A DNA stretch of 64,000 bases from Dioscorea cayenensis subsp. rotundata (GCF_009730915.1 NC_052476.1:18829257-18893256); one strand, 5' to 3'; positions 49,503 to 60,850 are shown, counted from the first letter of the stretch. Numbers and translations are program-made. Notes: a model not told the origin generated them from the sequence alone.

Positions 49503-50302
49503 CTATTGCTGTCGTTGTTGAAGCTTCAGACACTGATTCTTCATATGACTAGGACGCTTGCAGTAATAACAGATAATAGAAGATCGAGAAGAGGTTGATA
49601 AAGCAAGAGCTGGTGGTACAGAAGGATCGGAGGGTACTCTAGTGGAACGTGGAGAGGTTACAGCAAGAACTGTGTTAGTAGGGAGAAGCCGTGGAGATAA
49701 TGTGCTGAGACAAGTTTCTTCAGCAATAACACTGTGAATGACATCATCAAATGGTGGAAAAGGGTCCCGATTGAGCAGTTGACTGTGAACAACCTCAAAA
49801 TCAAGATGAAGACGCATAAGAAATTCGAAGGTGCGCTGTATGTGGCGAGACTGAGTGCGAGTTTTGCAACATGTGCATGTTAGGCAAGTGGACCCCTCCA
49901 ATGAATCAATTTGACGCCACAGGGACCGCAGGTCATTGACATACTCTTTGACGGAACGCTTACGTTGCTGGATGTGAGTAAGATCCTGCAAAATGGCATA
50001 TTGACGAGCAAAGCTGGAATGCTCAAACATATGGGCTAAGTGTTCCCAAATTGGGATGTCCAATTTCCATACGAACATCAATCTCACAAGACTGACAGAT
50101 AATGGTCATGGTACGACGATCAGCAAGTGTCCATGATGCATCAGGGGTGGAAGGTTGGGGAGAAGTACCGTCGATATGGCCAAGTAGATACATACTGAGT
50201 AAAATAATGTGAACGGTAGTAAACCATTCTCTATAATTGGAACCATTTAATTTGATGTTGACTGGAGCTAGGAAATGAGGAGCATAAGAAGATGATGCCA
50301 TT
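49503..50302 (-). pseudogene. Copia gag, frameshifted
   Basis: The N-terminal part begins MASSSYAPHFLAPVNIKLNG near 50302. The larger C-terminal part continues in another frame (from about 50060), so there is a frame break near 50040-50090. The capsid-like region includes QQRKRSVKEYVNDLRSLWRQ and ends in a CCHC zinc knuckle (CYYCKRPSHMKNQC) that binds nucleic acid. The frame closes at 49503. Confidence 0.85.
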
Positions 50303-50950
50303 TTTTTAATGGGAGTAGTCGAAAACAACAAGAATTTTTTTTTTGTTTTTTTAAATATATATTATATATTGTATATTATATTATATTATATATATGTATA
50401 TATATATATATATATTCGTACTGAGAATCAAAACAAACACAAAAAGACAGAATCTCGGGACTTGAATTATGGAAATTCCGTTCGTGGAATTTCGTGTTGG
50501 TAGTCTGGTCCAAGAAGCAGTCCGCTCGTCGGTTGAGAAGAGATGGAAAGACAGAGAACTAGCAGTGAAGAAGTTGTGATGATCCGGTGACCAAGGCTGA
50601 GCAAAAAAGCACTTACAGTGAAAAAGTAGTGATGGAGATGATCTGGCAGCGGGATTTGAGCGAGGGACTGTGATGATCACGATAACGGGATTTGAGCTAG
50701 TGACTGTGATGATCACTGCGGAGGGATTTAAGCAAGTGGCTGTGATGATCACTGTGGTAGGATTTAAGTGGATGGCTATGATGATGGCTTGTGGCAACGT
50801 GTACAAAGGTCGTCAGTACATTGGCAAGAATTTCAAATTGAACCAAGCAACCGAGGAGAAACAAAACAAAATGCTTGTCGGAGAGCAACAAGAACAAACG
50901 GACTGATCAACATTCCAGCGAGATCGGCCGGTGGCCGGCATCTGATACCA

Positions 50951-51103
50951 TGATAGAAGATGGATTTGTATATAGCCAGCACAACAATGTATGACCCCTT
51001 TGGGTCATATTTATAGAACAAATAAATATACAAATATAACTATATGTATGTATATACAGGATATACATACATCAAAATATACATCTAACATAATACTCTA
51101 ACA
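50951..51103 (-). repeat. 5' LTR of the copia element
   Basis: 153 bp, pairing with the 169-bp LTR at 44604-44772. The length difference comes from the TATA/CATA segment. Confidence 0.92.
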
Positions 51104-51214
51104 AATCTTACATATTCATGAGAACCAAGATTCTCCAAAGTCAACTCATAATTCATTTTGCTTCAAATGCTACCACAATTTTTCTACTTAGATTCCTCAA
51201 GCTTGAAATGGAAA

Positions 51215-51247
51215 GCTACATTTGGCACATCCTCGGCCAAATGTAGC
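51215..51247. repeat. Perfect 12-bp inverted repeat, 9-nt loop
   Basis: GCTACATTTGGC and GCCAAATGTAGC flank ACATCCTCG. The same GCTACATTTGGCACATCCTC block recurs at 63487-63506 and a partial inverted copy at 42029-42044. It lies just upstream of exon 1 of the damaged PP2 copy. Confidence 0.8.
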
Positions 51248-51326
51248 CATATTGGGAGGGATACATTTTGGTGCATTTCTTTCACTGTCAAACAAAATCT
51301 TGAATGAAGTTGCCAAGTATACCAAT

Positions 51327-51480
51327 AGGTATGTAGCCCAGCGGTACCCCTAGTCCTCTCGTTGAGAAAGACACGAGTTCGATTCCCCTTGACTACACTC
51401 CACAGTTTCAAGAGTTTCAAGAGGGTGAGGACGTTGTGGTAATTCCCCCATCTGCGTCAGTCCCTGATAGTTGACCCTTG
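51327..51480 (+). mobile_element. tRNA-related SINE-like sequence
   Basis: TAGCCCAGCGGTA (A-box-like, about 51331) and GAGTTCGATTCCCC (B-box-like, about 51373) are spaced as in polymerase III promoters. The ends do not pair as a tRNA acceptor stem, so a SINE or decayed tRNA-like repeat is more likely than a tRNA gene. Confidence 0.38.
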
Positions 51481-51702
51481 TCATCCTACCTCAAAATTGC
51501 CAATTGGTGCACAATGTCAATGGTGGTGAGGATGCTGAGGAATCAAATTCTCCAATAATGTCCAGATTATATTGGTAGTGCTTAATGTGGAGGAATCACA
51601 GATAGACGCCATTCCTTTTATGAAGATGCCTCAAATTGTCGTTTCATCAATTGTCTAGATCAACCTCTTAACCTTTATTCTTACTCTTTGATCATGTTAC
51701 AT

Positions 51703-52344
51703 AGGGATGTCAATTGGTTCTGGCCCCGACGGGGAACTCGATTCCCCACCCCGTTGGGGCCGGGGTCGGAGAATTTTTTTTGGGGGTTAGGGCCGGGGCC
51801 GGGGAATATCCTCCCTGCCCCACCCCGGCCCTGAAATATTAAATATTTGATTTAAATTATATATATATATATATATTATGTTATAAATATCTAAATAAAA
51901 ATTGGGGAAAAAACCTATATATTTATTTATTTAATTAACAAATTATTAATAATTAAATGAACATTAGTATAAAAATTAAATAAAATTTTAAACTTATATT
52001 AACTATATTATATTTTTAAAATTTTTTAAAATTTGCAAGTAATTTATAATGATTGTGTATGTTGATATTTTGTATTATGTCATATTTGTAAATGAGTTTC
52101 TCAATTATTAAAAATTTTTATGGTTTTTTAACAAATATTTTATAATATTTATTTTACATAAAAATAATTTTTAATTTATTAATCGGGGCCGGAGAATCCC
52201 CGAACCCGAAAAATCCCCATGGGGACGGGGACGGAGAAAAAAAATTCCCCGGATTCGGAGCCGGGTTCGGGGATGGGAGTATGATTTTGGGGTCGGGGCC
52301 GGGGAATGTATTTCCCGGTGAATCCCGGCCCCGTTGACATCTCT
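51703..52344. mobile_element. hAT-like MITE with GGGGCCGGGG-rich ends
   Basis: The left end AGGGATGTCAATTGG and right end CCGTTGACATCTCT are inverted. GC-rich blocks (CCCCGGCCCC, GGGGCCGGGG) next to both ends surround an AT-rich core. The flanks TGTTACAT and AATTACAT (51695-51702 and 52345-52352) match at six of eight bases, a decayed 8-bp duplication. No ORF. Confidence 0.68.
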
Positions 52345-52352
52345 AATTACAT

Positions 52353-53785
52353 CGACTTTTTAATACCAAACTTTGCTCTAGAACTAACATTATGACCACA
52401 AATTAAAACTTACATGTTTATATTGAGGTATCATCCGCCATAGAGTTATTGGTCACGATGAAAACTAGTTGTGATCGATAATTTTTTATGTTGTTTTCCT
52501 TTGCTTTTATTCAGAAAAAAAAATTCTAGTATGCTACCAAAATCTAATAGCTTGATGCTTGCACTGTTTTATGTTCTGTGTGATATTGTTTGATGCTAGT
52601 TGTACTTTTCTCAACTCTTATCATTTTGACAGGACAAGTTTTTAGAGTAGTGTTTCATTAAGTTAATGATCCACTTGATTGTTAATATGCCAAACACAAA
52701 ATCTCCTTCTGCCCCTACTAAATGAGTAACTACTAATATGGCCTTGTAAAAAATTATTTTTGTTTATATATTCCCATAGAACATTTCTAATCTATTTGTT
52801 TATATATTCTTATGAATAGAAGTTCACCCAAGAAGTTTATGTCAAAAAGATTGATCCTTAATTTTTACATCAGTCTTCAAATGAAAGTTCTTACTTAGTT
52901 TATTTGTTTGTCAATGGGGTATAATATATATATATATATATATATATTACAAGGGTATAACAGTAATTATTCATTTTTTCAATAATAATAATAATAATAT
53001 GAAAGAGGGTTGTTTCATATATATGCCCATACAGACTCTTGATATTACATAATTATGTCAAGTTTCCATTTTTCATACAACTTGCATATTATAAATCCAT
53101 ATATTGTTATAGTTGATGTAAATATTTAATCATTTGTGAAGATAAATGCATATGTTTGAGCTTAGTTTATTATTATTATTATTTTTTTGTCTTTAATGGA
53201 ATACCTCAGAATATAAGGATTTATATAATCAACTTCAAATAGCTGACATTAGCGATTAGCTTTTATTTTTGTTGGAAATAAATACATCAGCATGTAATAA
53301 TTAAATTTTATAGGGTTGTTATGGGGAAAAAAATCCAAGCTAGAGCTCTTAAAATTTTTTAAGCCATAAAATTATCAAGGATTTTATAATTGACTACGTG
53401 CTATTTATTTATTTATGTATTTATTGTGAATATGAATTGAATAATAAAGTTCTGAAAAGCACTTTTTTGGCCAGAACAGAAAAAACATTTGCCTTTTTTT
53501 TTATTGCGGGTGGACCATGAACAAATGTGCCCTAAACATTTTTTGTTCTTTTTATATATTCTTATTTTTTTAATAATTTAATTTAATTTTCTTTCATTAT
53601 TTTATTATTATATCCATCCACTTGTGGGTGTGTGTTTTTTTCGCAAATTTTCTAAAAAAATATTTTATAAAATAAATGGTGTTTGCGTATGTTTTCTCAG
53701 AAATAAAAATTTAAAATTATTTTTTTAAAAAACATTAAAATAGCATTTTACACTCAGTACTTACGGAAAACATAAATTAATCATT

Positions 53786-53828
<43 letters not shown>

Positions 53829-54452
53829 TTTTTAATCTTTTTTCCTAATTTTCTGAGATATGTTAAATATAAAATAAATAAATAATGAAAAGTTCCTCTT
53901 ATTAAACTTAGGAAACTAAAATCATGCACACTAAACAGCAAAGATGGTTCTTTTTTTACTGTGTTAGGTTCTGATTAATTATTTTCTTATTTGGAGCTAT
54001 TTATGGGTTTTTCATTCCTTGTTTTTTGTTCTATTTTATTTATTAATTAATCATATGTTGTCCGAAAAACCAAAAAAAAAACAAAGAATGCTTAATTTAG
54101 TTGCTCTATGAAACTAGTAAGAATAAAATTTCATAAAAATAAATATAAAATAAAGAAAAACTAAAAAATAAAAATATTCTTTTCTAAATCCATACTTGTT
54201 TTTACCTAGTTTGAATTTTATCTCTCTGTGTATACATACTCATCGAATATACCTGTTTTACAATCATATTTTTATTAATTAAATAATAGAATCCGAATCA
54301 CAAAAAATAAGTAATAAAATTTTATATATTATTCAAAAAGAGAAAAAGAAAATGCTTATTTCCACCAAGGCATAAAAGAATAAATCAGGTTTATCACACA
54401 ATTGGATTCATCATTGGAAAAGTATGGCCTTATTCCAAATGCTTTAAATGTG
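52353..54452. other. Intergenic region upstream of the intact PP2-like gene
   Basis: AT-rich with TA runs at about 52925-52948 and 53790-53826. No ORF of note. The final part is the promoter of the next gene. Confidence 0.5.
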
Positions 54453-54460
54453 TATAAAAG
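54453..54460 (+). promoter_or_regulatory. TATA box of the intact PP2-like gene
   Basis: TATAAAAG lies 64 bp before the ATG at 54517, giving an expected start near 54485 and a short leader. Confidence 0.62.
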
Positions 54461-54516
54461 CTGAAGAAGTTGTTCATGAGTCTAACAAGAAAGAGTGTCT
54501 TCAATTTTCACACAAA

Positions 54517-56352
54517 ATGAGCCAACAACAACAAGCTTCGGACAATCATAAACATGTAAGTTTTATAAAAGGAACTCTTCTTTTGTGGATTTTTGAGAAA
54601 TGATGATAAGCACTGCCACACAAAGAGGTATCAAGAGACAGACAGATATAATGATGCACCAGTTACGATGGGTTAATGACTCCTAAAAATTTATCATGTG
54701 GAGTAGGCTAACACATGGGGCAATTATATCTATCACGTGTGCCCAAAATGATATATTATGAACTGTAACCTATAATGATAAATCCCCCGTCTTATAACTT
54801 TGGAGGGGTGGAGAATATAGCTTCCCTTACAGGGGATCCAGTGAACAGTGGATGACCTATGATATTGTTATTCTTGATTTTTTTTCATGTTCATTATCCA
54901 AGGGATTATTTTATTATTATTTTTAATTTAGTTTTTGTTTTAATGTTTTGTAACAGTGGGATTGTTTGGGTGCGATTTGCATCTCTACAAAAGGTTTGGA
55001 CATTGTTTGGGGAGAAGATTCGAGATATTGGAAGCAGGTTCAAATTCCCAAAGATGATGGAACAGAGTATGATAAAATTTCCTTTTGTTTAATTTTCGTG
55101 TAATAAGCTTGAAAATTTGTTATTTTTTTGTTTGTTTGTTTATATTGGTTTAATTGATCAGTGATCTAGATTTTTCATAGGTTATCTCTAATATAGTGTT
55201 GCATGGTTTTAAAGTATGAAGTAGTTGAAAAATTCTGCTCCTGTATACTTCTTCTTATTATTATTATTGATTTTCTTTTATTCAAACCTATCATGTTTTA
55301 AGGAAAAAAAAAAAGTATATTTAGTAGATATTTAAACCAAAACCCATATCGAGACTTCATTTTAATGGTAACCACAAATGTTTATAATTTATATTGCTGT
55401 GACCACAAATATATTTTTTGTAATTGGATGGTGACATAATTTTTATTCGGTAGCTCAAATGGCCATAAAGGCTTGTTTTGGGATTATTTTCGGCAACTTG
55501 CTGACATGGAGGGGCTATTTCCAGTAATTTGGCTGACATGGGGAGGTTATTTCCGGTGACTTGGCTGATGTGGAGGAGTCATCGGAAATAGCCTCTCCAC
55601 GTCAGTCAAGTCGCCTGAAATAGCCTCCAAATAAACTTTTATGGCTACAGGTGCTACTAGAAAAAAGTTATGTGGCCATCCGATCTACAAAAAAACATTT
55701 GTGACTACAACGATATAAATTACAAATATTTGTGACCACCAATGAAATGAACCAATCGTATCTTTCATTTGCTAAGTATATATGTAGTTGAATATCTTGC
55801 AATAAAAATGCGATAAAAATGTGTACTCACATGTCTCAAAACTCAAATTCAAGTTGACAGCTGAAACTGTCATTAAAATATAGCAAGAGTGCAAGACTCA
55901 TATATATATATATATATATATATTTTATTTGCTCAATATCAATATTATTAACATTGTATATAATTATGTACAGATTAAATTATGGAGAGGGAATGGAGTT
56001 GCTTCGAGTGTGTTGGTTGGAAATAAGAGGAACACTAAACTTAGAAGAAACACATCTGTTACCAAACATGACTTATAAATTATTTTACATCATAAAGTTC
56101 AAAGTTGGTGCTTTTGGGTGGGATGAGGGCCCTGTTCCACTTCATTTAGTAACTCCAGATGGTCACCAGATTAAGAGAAATGACAACTTTGGAATATACC
56201 TTAAGAATAAATGGCACAAAGTTTTTGGTGGTGAATTCACTGTTGGATCAACCAGGAAGGGAAATGTTAGATTTGCAATAAATGGATTCAACACTTCTTG
56301 CTGGAAGGGTGGCATGGTTCTTCATGGTGTCCTAATTGAACCCAAAAAATGA
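54517..56352 (+). CDS. PHLOEM PROTEIN 2 (PP2)-like lectin
   Basis: Exons 54517-54555, 54957-55066 and 55974-56352 encode 175 residues (phases 0 and 2). After a short polar N-terminus (MSQQQQASDNHKH) come the PP2 landmarks: KGLDIVWGEDSRYW (residues 25-38), LRVCWLEIRG (60-69), YKLFYIIKFK, NKWHKVFGGEFTV and the closing WKGGMVLHGVLIEPKK. This is the single Nictaba/PP2 domain without an F-box or TIR domain, as in PP2-A proteins. These bind N-acetylglucosamine-type glycans and are found in sieve elements or stress responses. The donor of exon 2 (CAGA|GTATGA) and acceptor (TACAG|ATTAAA) give a clean join. Intron 2 carries a fold-back MITE and a TA run. A damaged sister copy lies on the opposite strand 3.4 kb to the left and a fragment 4 kb to the right. 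Confidence 0.92.
55356..55751. mobile_element. Fold-back MITE in intron 2 of the PP2-like gene
   Basis: The left arm (TTCATTTTAATGGTAACCAC...) and right arm (...GTGACCACCAATGAAATGAA) are inverted over about 120 bp, with further inverted GGAAATAGCC-type blocks in the middle. No ORF. The target duplication is unclear. Confidence 0.65.
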
Positions 56353-57305
56353 TCATTTTCTATATATCTATATATATATATATATATATATACTAGAATA
56401 AATTGTGTGCTTCATGTTGTGTTAATGGAGCTAAATAAAACATGTGTTATGGGACAATAAGCATATAACTTTGTTGCTAATAATGTATGTCTTGACTTAT
56501 TACTCAACTTGTCTCATTTGGTAGATAATAATGTTAATTATGTATTTGCTAATAGTGTTCATATAGGTTTTCAATTATCATAATTTTCTACTATTAAAGT
56601 TATATGGAATTTTTTTTTTAAAAAAAATTATATATGCATGATAATTATGCCAAAACTATCAATTGCAATGATAAGTATAAATTGTTCTCCAAAATGACTC
56701 CTTTTATACAAGATTTTTGTCCTAAATTAAGTATGTTGTAGGATCAATTAGCGTGCTTATAAAGCATTGAATTGCAAGTAAATGTGGTATTTTTCAAATA
56801 TAGAAAAAACAATGTTTGACTTCATCGTTGATGGTGTTGAGAGAAGATTTTGAGTCTGTTAAGAGTTTTATCTTACATCACATGCCTTACCTACTGTTAG
56901 TGTAGTCACGAGTGAATTAATCAAAGTAGAGACTAGTTTTGCCTTTGTTTTCCATCTATTGTACTAATAAATCTCAAATTTCATCTATTGTTAATTATTA
57001 CTAATACAACTTTATTCAACTCAAGACAACTTATTTCTAAAATCATTTAATATGAGTAAAGCTATTTCCATGAGGCATTGAAAGAATCCTTATACACAAC
57101 TTCTAAGATATGATCGTTGTAACATCCCCAAAATAAATACCCTAACTAAATTCACAATTATAAATTTTTCTATTGTCCATATTTGTACAAAAATAATGTA
57201 ATTATTAAGTAAAGAAATTTTAAATAGTCATTAATTAGTTATAAGGGTTGAAACAAAAATAAAATAAATGTTAGGGGTTAATATGAAAAAGGAGATAATA
57301 TACAA
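56353..57305. other. 3' UTR of the PP2-like gene and AT-rich spacer
   Basis: A TA run at about 56368-56392 directly follows the stop codon. No gene beyond it. Confidence 0.5.
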
Positions 57306-58240
57306 TCTATACATACTATTAAAGTAGATGTATAAACTGTTCTGAGTGATTCAAAGAATAATTTTAATATTTTCATTTATATTAAATATAAAATTTTTAA
57401 TTAAAATTTTTAATTGCATAATAGGCATTGATTTGCATTAAATCAATTTTATATTAAATATTTAATAGGATGTTCTAATGGAAACGGATGCTAATATGAT
57501 TGAAAAGAGTTTTAAGGAAGATTTTAAAAAAAAATTTACATAAAGTGCCATTAAATTCATGATGCCCATTAAATCGGTTTTATATTAAATCCTTCATATA
57601 TTTTTTTAAGTTTTGGTTTAAAAAATATTTAACAATATTTATTTGGTATTATATTAAATATTAAAAATGCAAAAAAAAAATATAGGAGACTAATAGATAA
57701 TATTATTATATTAAATAAGATCACGGATGATAAAGAGGGTTTCAAGGAAGATTTTTAAACTCTTTTTTAAAGAAATTTCCTCATTGCATTATAAACATTG
57801 AAGATTTAATGGAATTGATTTTATCATAGACATTATGTCAGTTTTATATTAAACATTTAATAAGACCTACTCATGGTGTTTAATTATATTATTTTTATAA
57901 TTTAATCCAAATTTAAATTTTTAATTATATTTAAGTTTTTATTTATATTACTTATGATATTAATAGCAATAAATTTTTAATTATACATATTTATTTATGC
58001 AATAAATGTACATAAGACCTTTGAAATCCAAAGTATACAACATTTTTTATTGTATGAGTTGTTTAATTATATTATTTTTATAATTTGCTCCTAGAGTGAT
58101 TCAAAGAACAAATTTAAATTTTTTTATTACATTTAAATTTTAATTTATATTACTTATGATATTAATAATTGAAAATTTTTAATTGCACTTATTTATTTAT
58201 TTATGCAAAACTCCGATGCGAAGCCGGGGAGAATGCCTAG
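57306..58240 (+). mobile_element. Non-autonomous Helitron
   Basis: The 5' end TCTATACATACTATTAAAGT is the classic plant Helitron start (TC...). The 3' end has a GC-rich hairpin-like stretch (ACTCCGATGCGAAGCCGGGG) about 12 bp before the terminal CTAG (58237-58240). The element sits between A (57305) and T (58241) without a target duplication, as Helitrons do. The 935-bp interior is AT-rich, with repeated GCATTGATTTGCATTAAATC-like blocks, and has no Rep/helicase. Confidence 0.8.
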
Positions 58241-58279
58241 TTAAAGTAAATCCTATTGATCAATGTGGATAAACAAATA

Positions 58280-58317
<38 letters not shown>

Positions 58318-58456
58318 TCGAACTCTAAGTTATTCTCTTATTTTTCTCACAAAGTCGTCGATTTTTCCCATCTTAAGAGGGTTAACAAGAGAGAAAGATA
58401 ATAGTGAAGTAGAAGGTGCACAAACTTTAGTTTAGTATTGAGTGAGAGGTGAGTAT

Positions 58457-58728
58457 TTTATTTATGCTTATATGGGATTGTATGTTTGATTATATTGATT
58501 TATATATCTGATTAAATTATTGGATTAAACAATTGTTTTAAGTACTTTATTTATGGTTATATGGGATTGTATGTTTGATTATGCTAATTTATATATCTGA
58601 TTGAATTATTGGATTAATCAATTGTTGTAAGTGCTTTATTTATGCTTATATAGGATTGTATATTTCATTATGTTAATTTATATATTTGATTGAATTGTTG
58701 GATTGAGTGATTGTTTTAAGTGCTTTGT
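58457..58728. repeat. Three tandem copies of an 89-bp unit
   Basis: Units start near 58460, 58549 and 58638 with ATTTATGCTTATATGGGATT and end near AAGTGCTTT. They differ by a few substitutions. A (TA)n run at about 58281-58313 precedes them. Confidence 0.85.
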
Positions 58729-58754
58729 ATGTGAATGTATGTTTTATCATGTGC

Positions 58755-58794
<40 letters not shown>

Positions 58795-59285
58795 ATGATG
58801 ATGATGATGAATTTATTTGGATTGAGAGATTACTTTATATGTATATATATATATATATATGATAGGGAGAGATTGGTTGGATGTTATGGTGTGAGATATG
58901 TAATAATAAAAAAATAGTGGATGATTGATACTTGTCTTGTTTGGGTATGTTCTTTGGCCTAATGTTGTGTGTTGTGGATTTTCTTGCACCTATCCATATA
59001 GGAGATGATAGGATGATGACACCTATTTATATAGGCTATGATACGATCTCATGGTACTATGTCTATGTAGGTAACGATATCAGTACCTAAAATTGATGAG
59101 ACTGTGATGCGTGCCCCTATAGGCGATGATAGCACATGGCGGGGGAGAAAGATATGACCATTAGACCATTGGACATACTTAGACTAAGACAGCATGGCCC
59201 CAATAAATCAAATGGAAGAAACTAACATTTCAAACTAGAAGGGAACCATTCAGACATGAATATGGGAATATCTAAGGATAAGTGT
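58729..59285. other. Simple repeats and degenerate short repeats
   Basis: TA runs (about 58759-58788 and 58840-58860) flank a GAT-type run (58789-58809). Between 58989 and 59130 CCTATNNATATAGG...GATGATA blocks recur about every 45 bp. The ORF at 58735-58917 is a translation of these repeats. Confidence 0.6.
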
Positions 59286-59665
59286 ACTAATATGGCCCTC
59301 CAAAGTTGAGCAATGTGCAACAATGCCCAACCTGAACAGATTACGGTGGTTAGCAGCATGGATACGAAGCACTTGAACTAGCATATGTTGAACCTGATTG
59401 CGAACATAGTGGAAGTCAAAAGCAAGGTGTTTTCATTCGGCTATAAAACATAAGATTCTCACATAGATATATAACTCTAGTGTTGTCACAATAGATAGTT
59501 GGTACCTTTTGGAGAGGAATGTGTAGTTCCAATATTAGATTCTTGAGTCTCTTGTTGTCTCAGTAAACACACTAGCTACGGCTTGGTATTCAACTTCTGT
59601 AGACGAACGAGCAATAGTGCTTTCCTTTTTGGATGACCAACTGATCGGATTAAGACAAAGAAAGA
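59286..59665 (-). mobile_element. Copia RNase H fragment
   Basis: On the minus strand, WSSKKESTIARSSTEVEYQA (about 59635-59575) is the copia RNase H signature. It is followed by degraded KHLAFDFHYVRNQVQ near 59430-59385. Stops and frame changes interrupt it. It is a different copia family from the full element at 44604-51103 and lacks LTRs here. Confidence 0.75.
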
Positions 59666-60269
59666 GCCAAAGGTGGACATGCGATTATTGACAAAAAAAA
59701 ACAAAAATGAAAAAAAAAAACTAAAAACAAAGAATCTTTACTTGATTGTCTTCTGAAACAAGAAAAACTTTTATAAAAATAATATATCTCTCTTTCTATA
59801 TATATTTATTTACAAATGCCGCAAGTGCAATACACTAGTTTTGTTTTTATTTTTTTAATTTTTTGTTTATTTCTTATTTAATAAAATCAAAATTTCCCTA
59901 TTTTTGTTAGTTTGTTGATTTGTTTGTTTATTTTCATTTAGTTGATGATTGATCAATATTTTTTTTTATTTTAGTTCTAGTGAGGTCTTGCATGATTAAA
60001 AATGAAAAGTATGAAGGAGATTCCTCAAAGTAATTAGCAAGATGAAATTTTGTATTCATGCTTTGATAATTTTTTTTTCTTGTTCTTTTTCCTTTAATTT
60101 TTCTCGAATCGAAGCCTATCTTTATGAGGAAAGCGAGAACAAGAAAAAGAAAATACTAGTTATATTGAGAGCTTGAATCATTATAATTTATTTTGATTCA
60201 CAACTTAAATTTCTTTTTTTTTGTTAGTTTACAATATTAGCATCTAGTGATAAGATTGTTTTTTCTCTT
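59666..60269. other. AT-rich spacer
   Basis: A/T homopolymer tracts; no gene seen. Confidence 0.5.
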
Positions 60270-60634
60270 TTTTTTAGGCGACAAGTGTCACCTCATAAGA
60301 AGGTGTCAGGGACAAATAGGTACGGTAGTGCACCAATTACGGTGACCATCCAATCCTGGAAGGGAGAGAATTGAAATGCTTCCATATAGAATTTATAAAC
60401 ATTAAATAAACATTACTGCTGGAGTATTAATTATATTGTATTCTATAGTGTATGCACAACATTGCAATAGTATTATCGATTCAGGGATTCGACTTTGGTC
60501 TGTCCATTCATCATTTTCATAACATTTCATTACACCATGTAGTGGTTGTTTATGGTGATAGGACTCATTCGCATATTATATACCTATATAAATATATATG
60601 TATATATATGACACCCGTATCTATATTACTTGAT

Positions 60635-60725
<91 letters not shown>

Positions 60726-60850
60726 CACAATAAAATGTACAACTTACAAGCGCAAACTCAACATTGATATTATTGACATTGTATATGCATATGTACAAGT
60801 TAAATTATGAAGATGAAATGGATTTTATTCAAGTGTGTTATTTGTAAGTA
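60270..60850 (+). pseudogene. PP2-like gene fragment (third copy)
   Basis: The segment 60764-60850 matches the intron 2/exon 3 junction of the intact gene: ATTATTGACATTGTATATGC, then TTAAATTATGAAGATGAAAT and TCAAGTGTGTTATTTG, after which homology ends. The acceptor AG before the exon is altered (ACAAG for ACAG). The segment 60290-60350 resembles intron 1 of the intact gene (TGCACCAATTACGG versus TGCACCAGTTACGA). A TA run of about 84 bp separates the two parts. No functional protein is possible. Confidence 0.65.
60639..60722. repeat. (AT)42 microsatellite
   Basis: About 84 bp of pure AT, the longest in the window, at the place where the intact PP2 gene has a shorter TA run in intron 2. Confidence 0.95.

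Larger units (their letters stand above)
44604..51103 (-). mobile_element. Complete but defective Ty1/copia LTR retrotransposon
   Basis: The element is 6.5 kb, read on the minus strand. LTRs lie at 44604-44772 and 50951-51103, with TG...CA ends and a perfect 5-bp target duplication AATCT at 44599-44603 and 51104-51108. The primer site TGGTATCAGA directly follows the 5' LTR (minus strand, 50950-50941), matching initiator tRNA-Met. Internal order is gag, protease, integrase, reverse transcriptase, RNase H, the copia order. It is inactive: gag has a frame break, the protease and pol have stops, and a Harbinger-like element sits in pol. The LTRs differ by roughly eight substitutions plus an indel in a TA/CA repeat, so the insertion is not very recent. 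It lies in intron 1 of the PP2 copy, in the same orientation, starting 3 bases after the donor GT. Confidence 0.95.
43097..51156 (-). pseudogene. PP2-like lectin gene, damaged copy split by a retrotransposon
   Basis: Three exon-like blocks match the intact gene at 54517-56352. Exon 1 is 51156-51112 (MNYELTLENLGSHEY, donor GTAAGA), exon 2 is 44471-44366 (KGLKIAWGDDQNYW) and exon 3 is 43462 to about 43097 (LNYANGMELRKVC...WHKVFGCKFTV...KGGIILHG). Signs of damage: the end of exon 2 is one base short against its sister, shifting frame at the usual donor; the exon 3 acceptor has been replaced by a TA repeat; and the usual C-terminal stop is lost, so the frame runs on through a tatt/tatc repeat to 42947. 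A weak alternative donor (GAG|GTTCAA at 44394/44393) would join exon 3 in frame, so a functional variant lacking about nine residues is possible. Intron 1 holds the copia element and intron 2 probably a MITE. Exon 3 has no internal stop, so decay is recent or incomplete. Confidence 0.75.

Noticed and set aside
50381..50806. Minus-strand ORF of 141 codons between the 5' LTR and gag
   Set aside because: Built from short repeats (GATGATCACTGTGG-type) in the untranslated leader of the retroelement.
51327..51400. A tRNA gene
   Set aside because: A- and B-box-like motifs are present, but no acceptor or anticodon stem can be formed.
58457..58728. CRISPR-like or satellite array
   Set aside because: Only three adjacent 89-bp units without spacers; an ordinary local tandem duplication in plant DNA.
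58735..58917. 60-codon ORF with a run of methionines
   Set aside because: Translation of adjoining TA and GAT microsatellites.
60452..60798. ORFs of 93 and 77 codons on opposite strands
   Set aside because: Ile/Tyr repeats from the 84-bp AT run.
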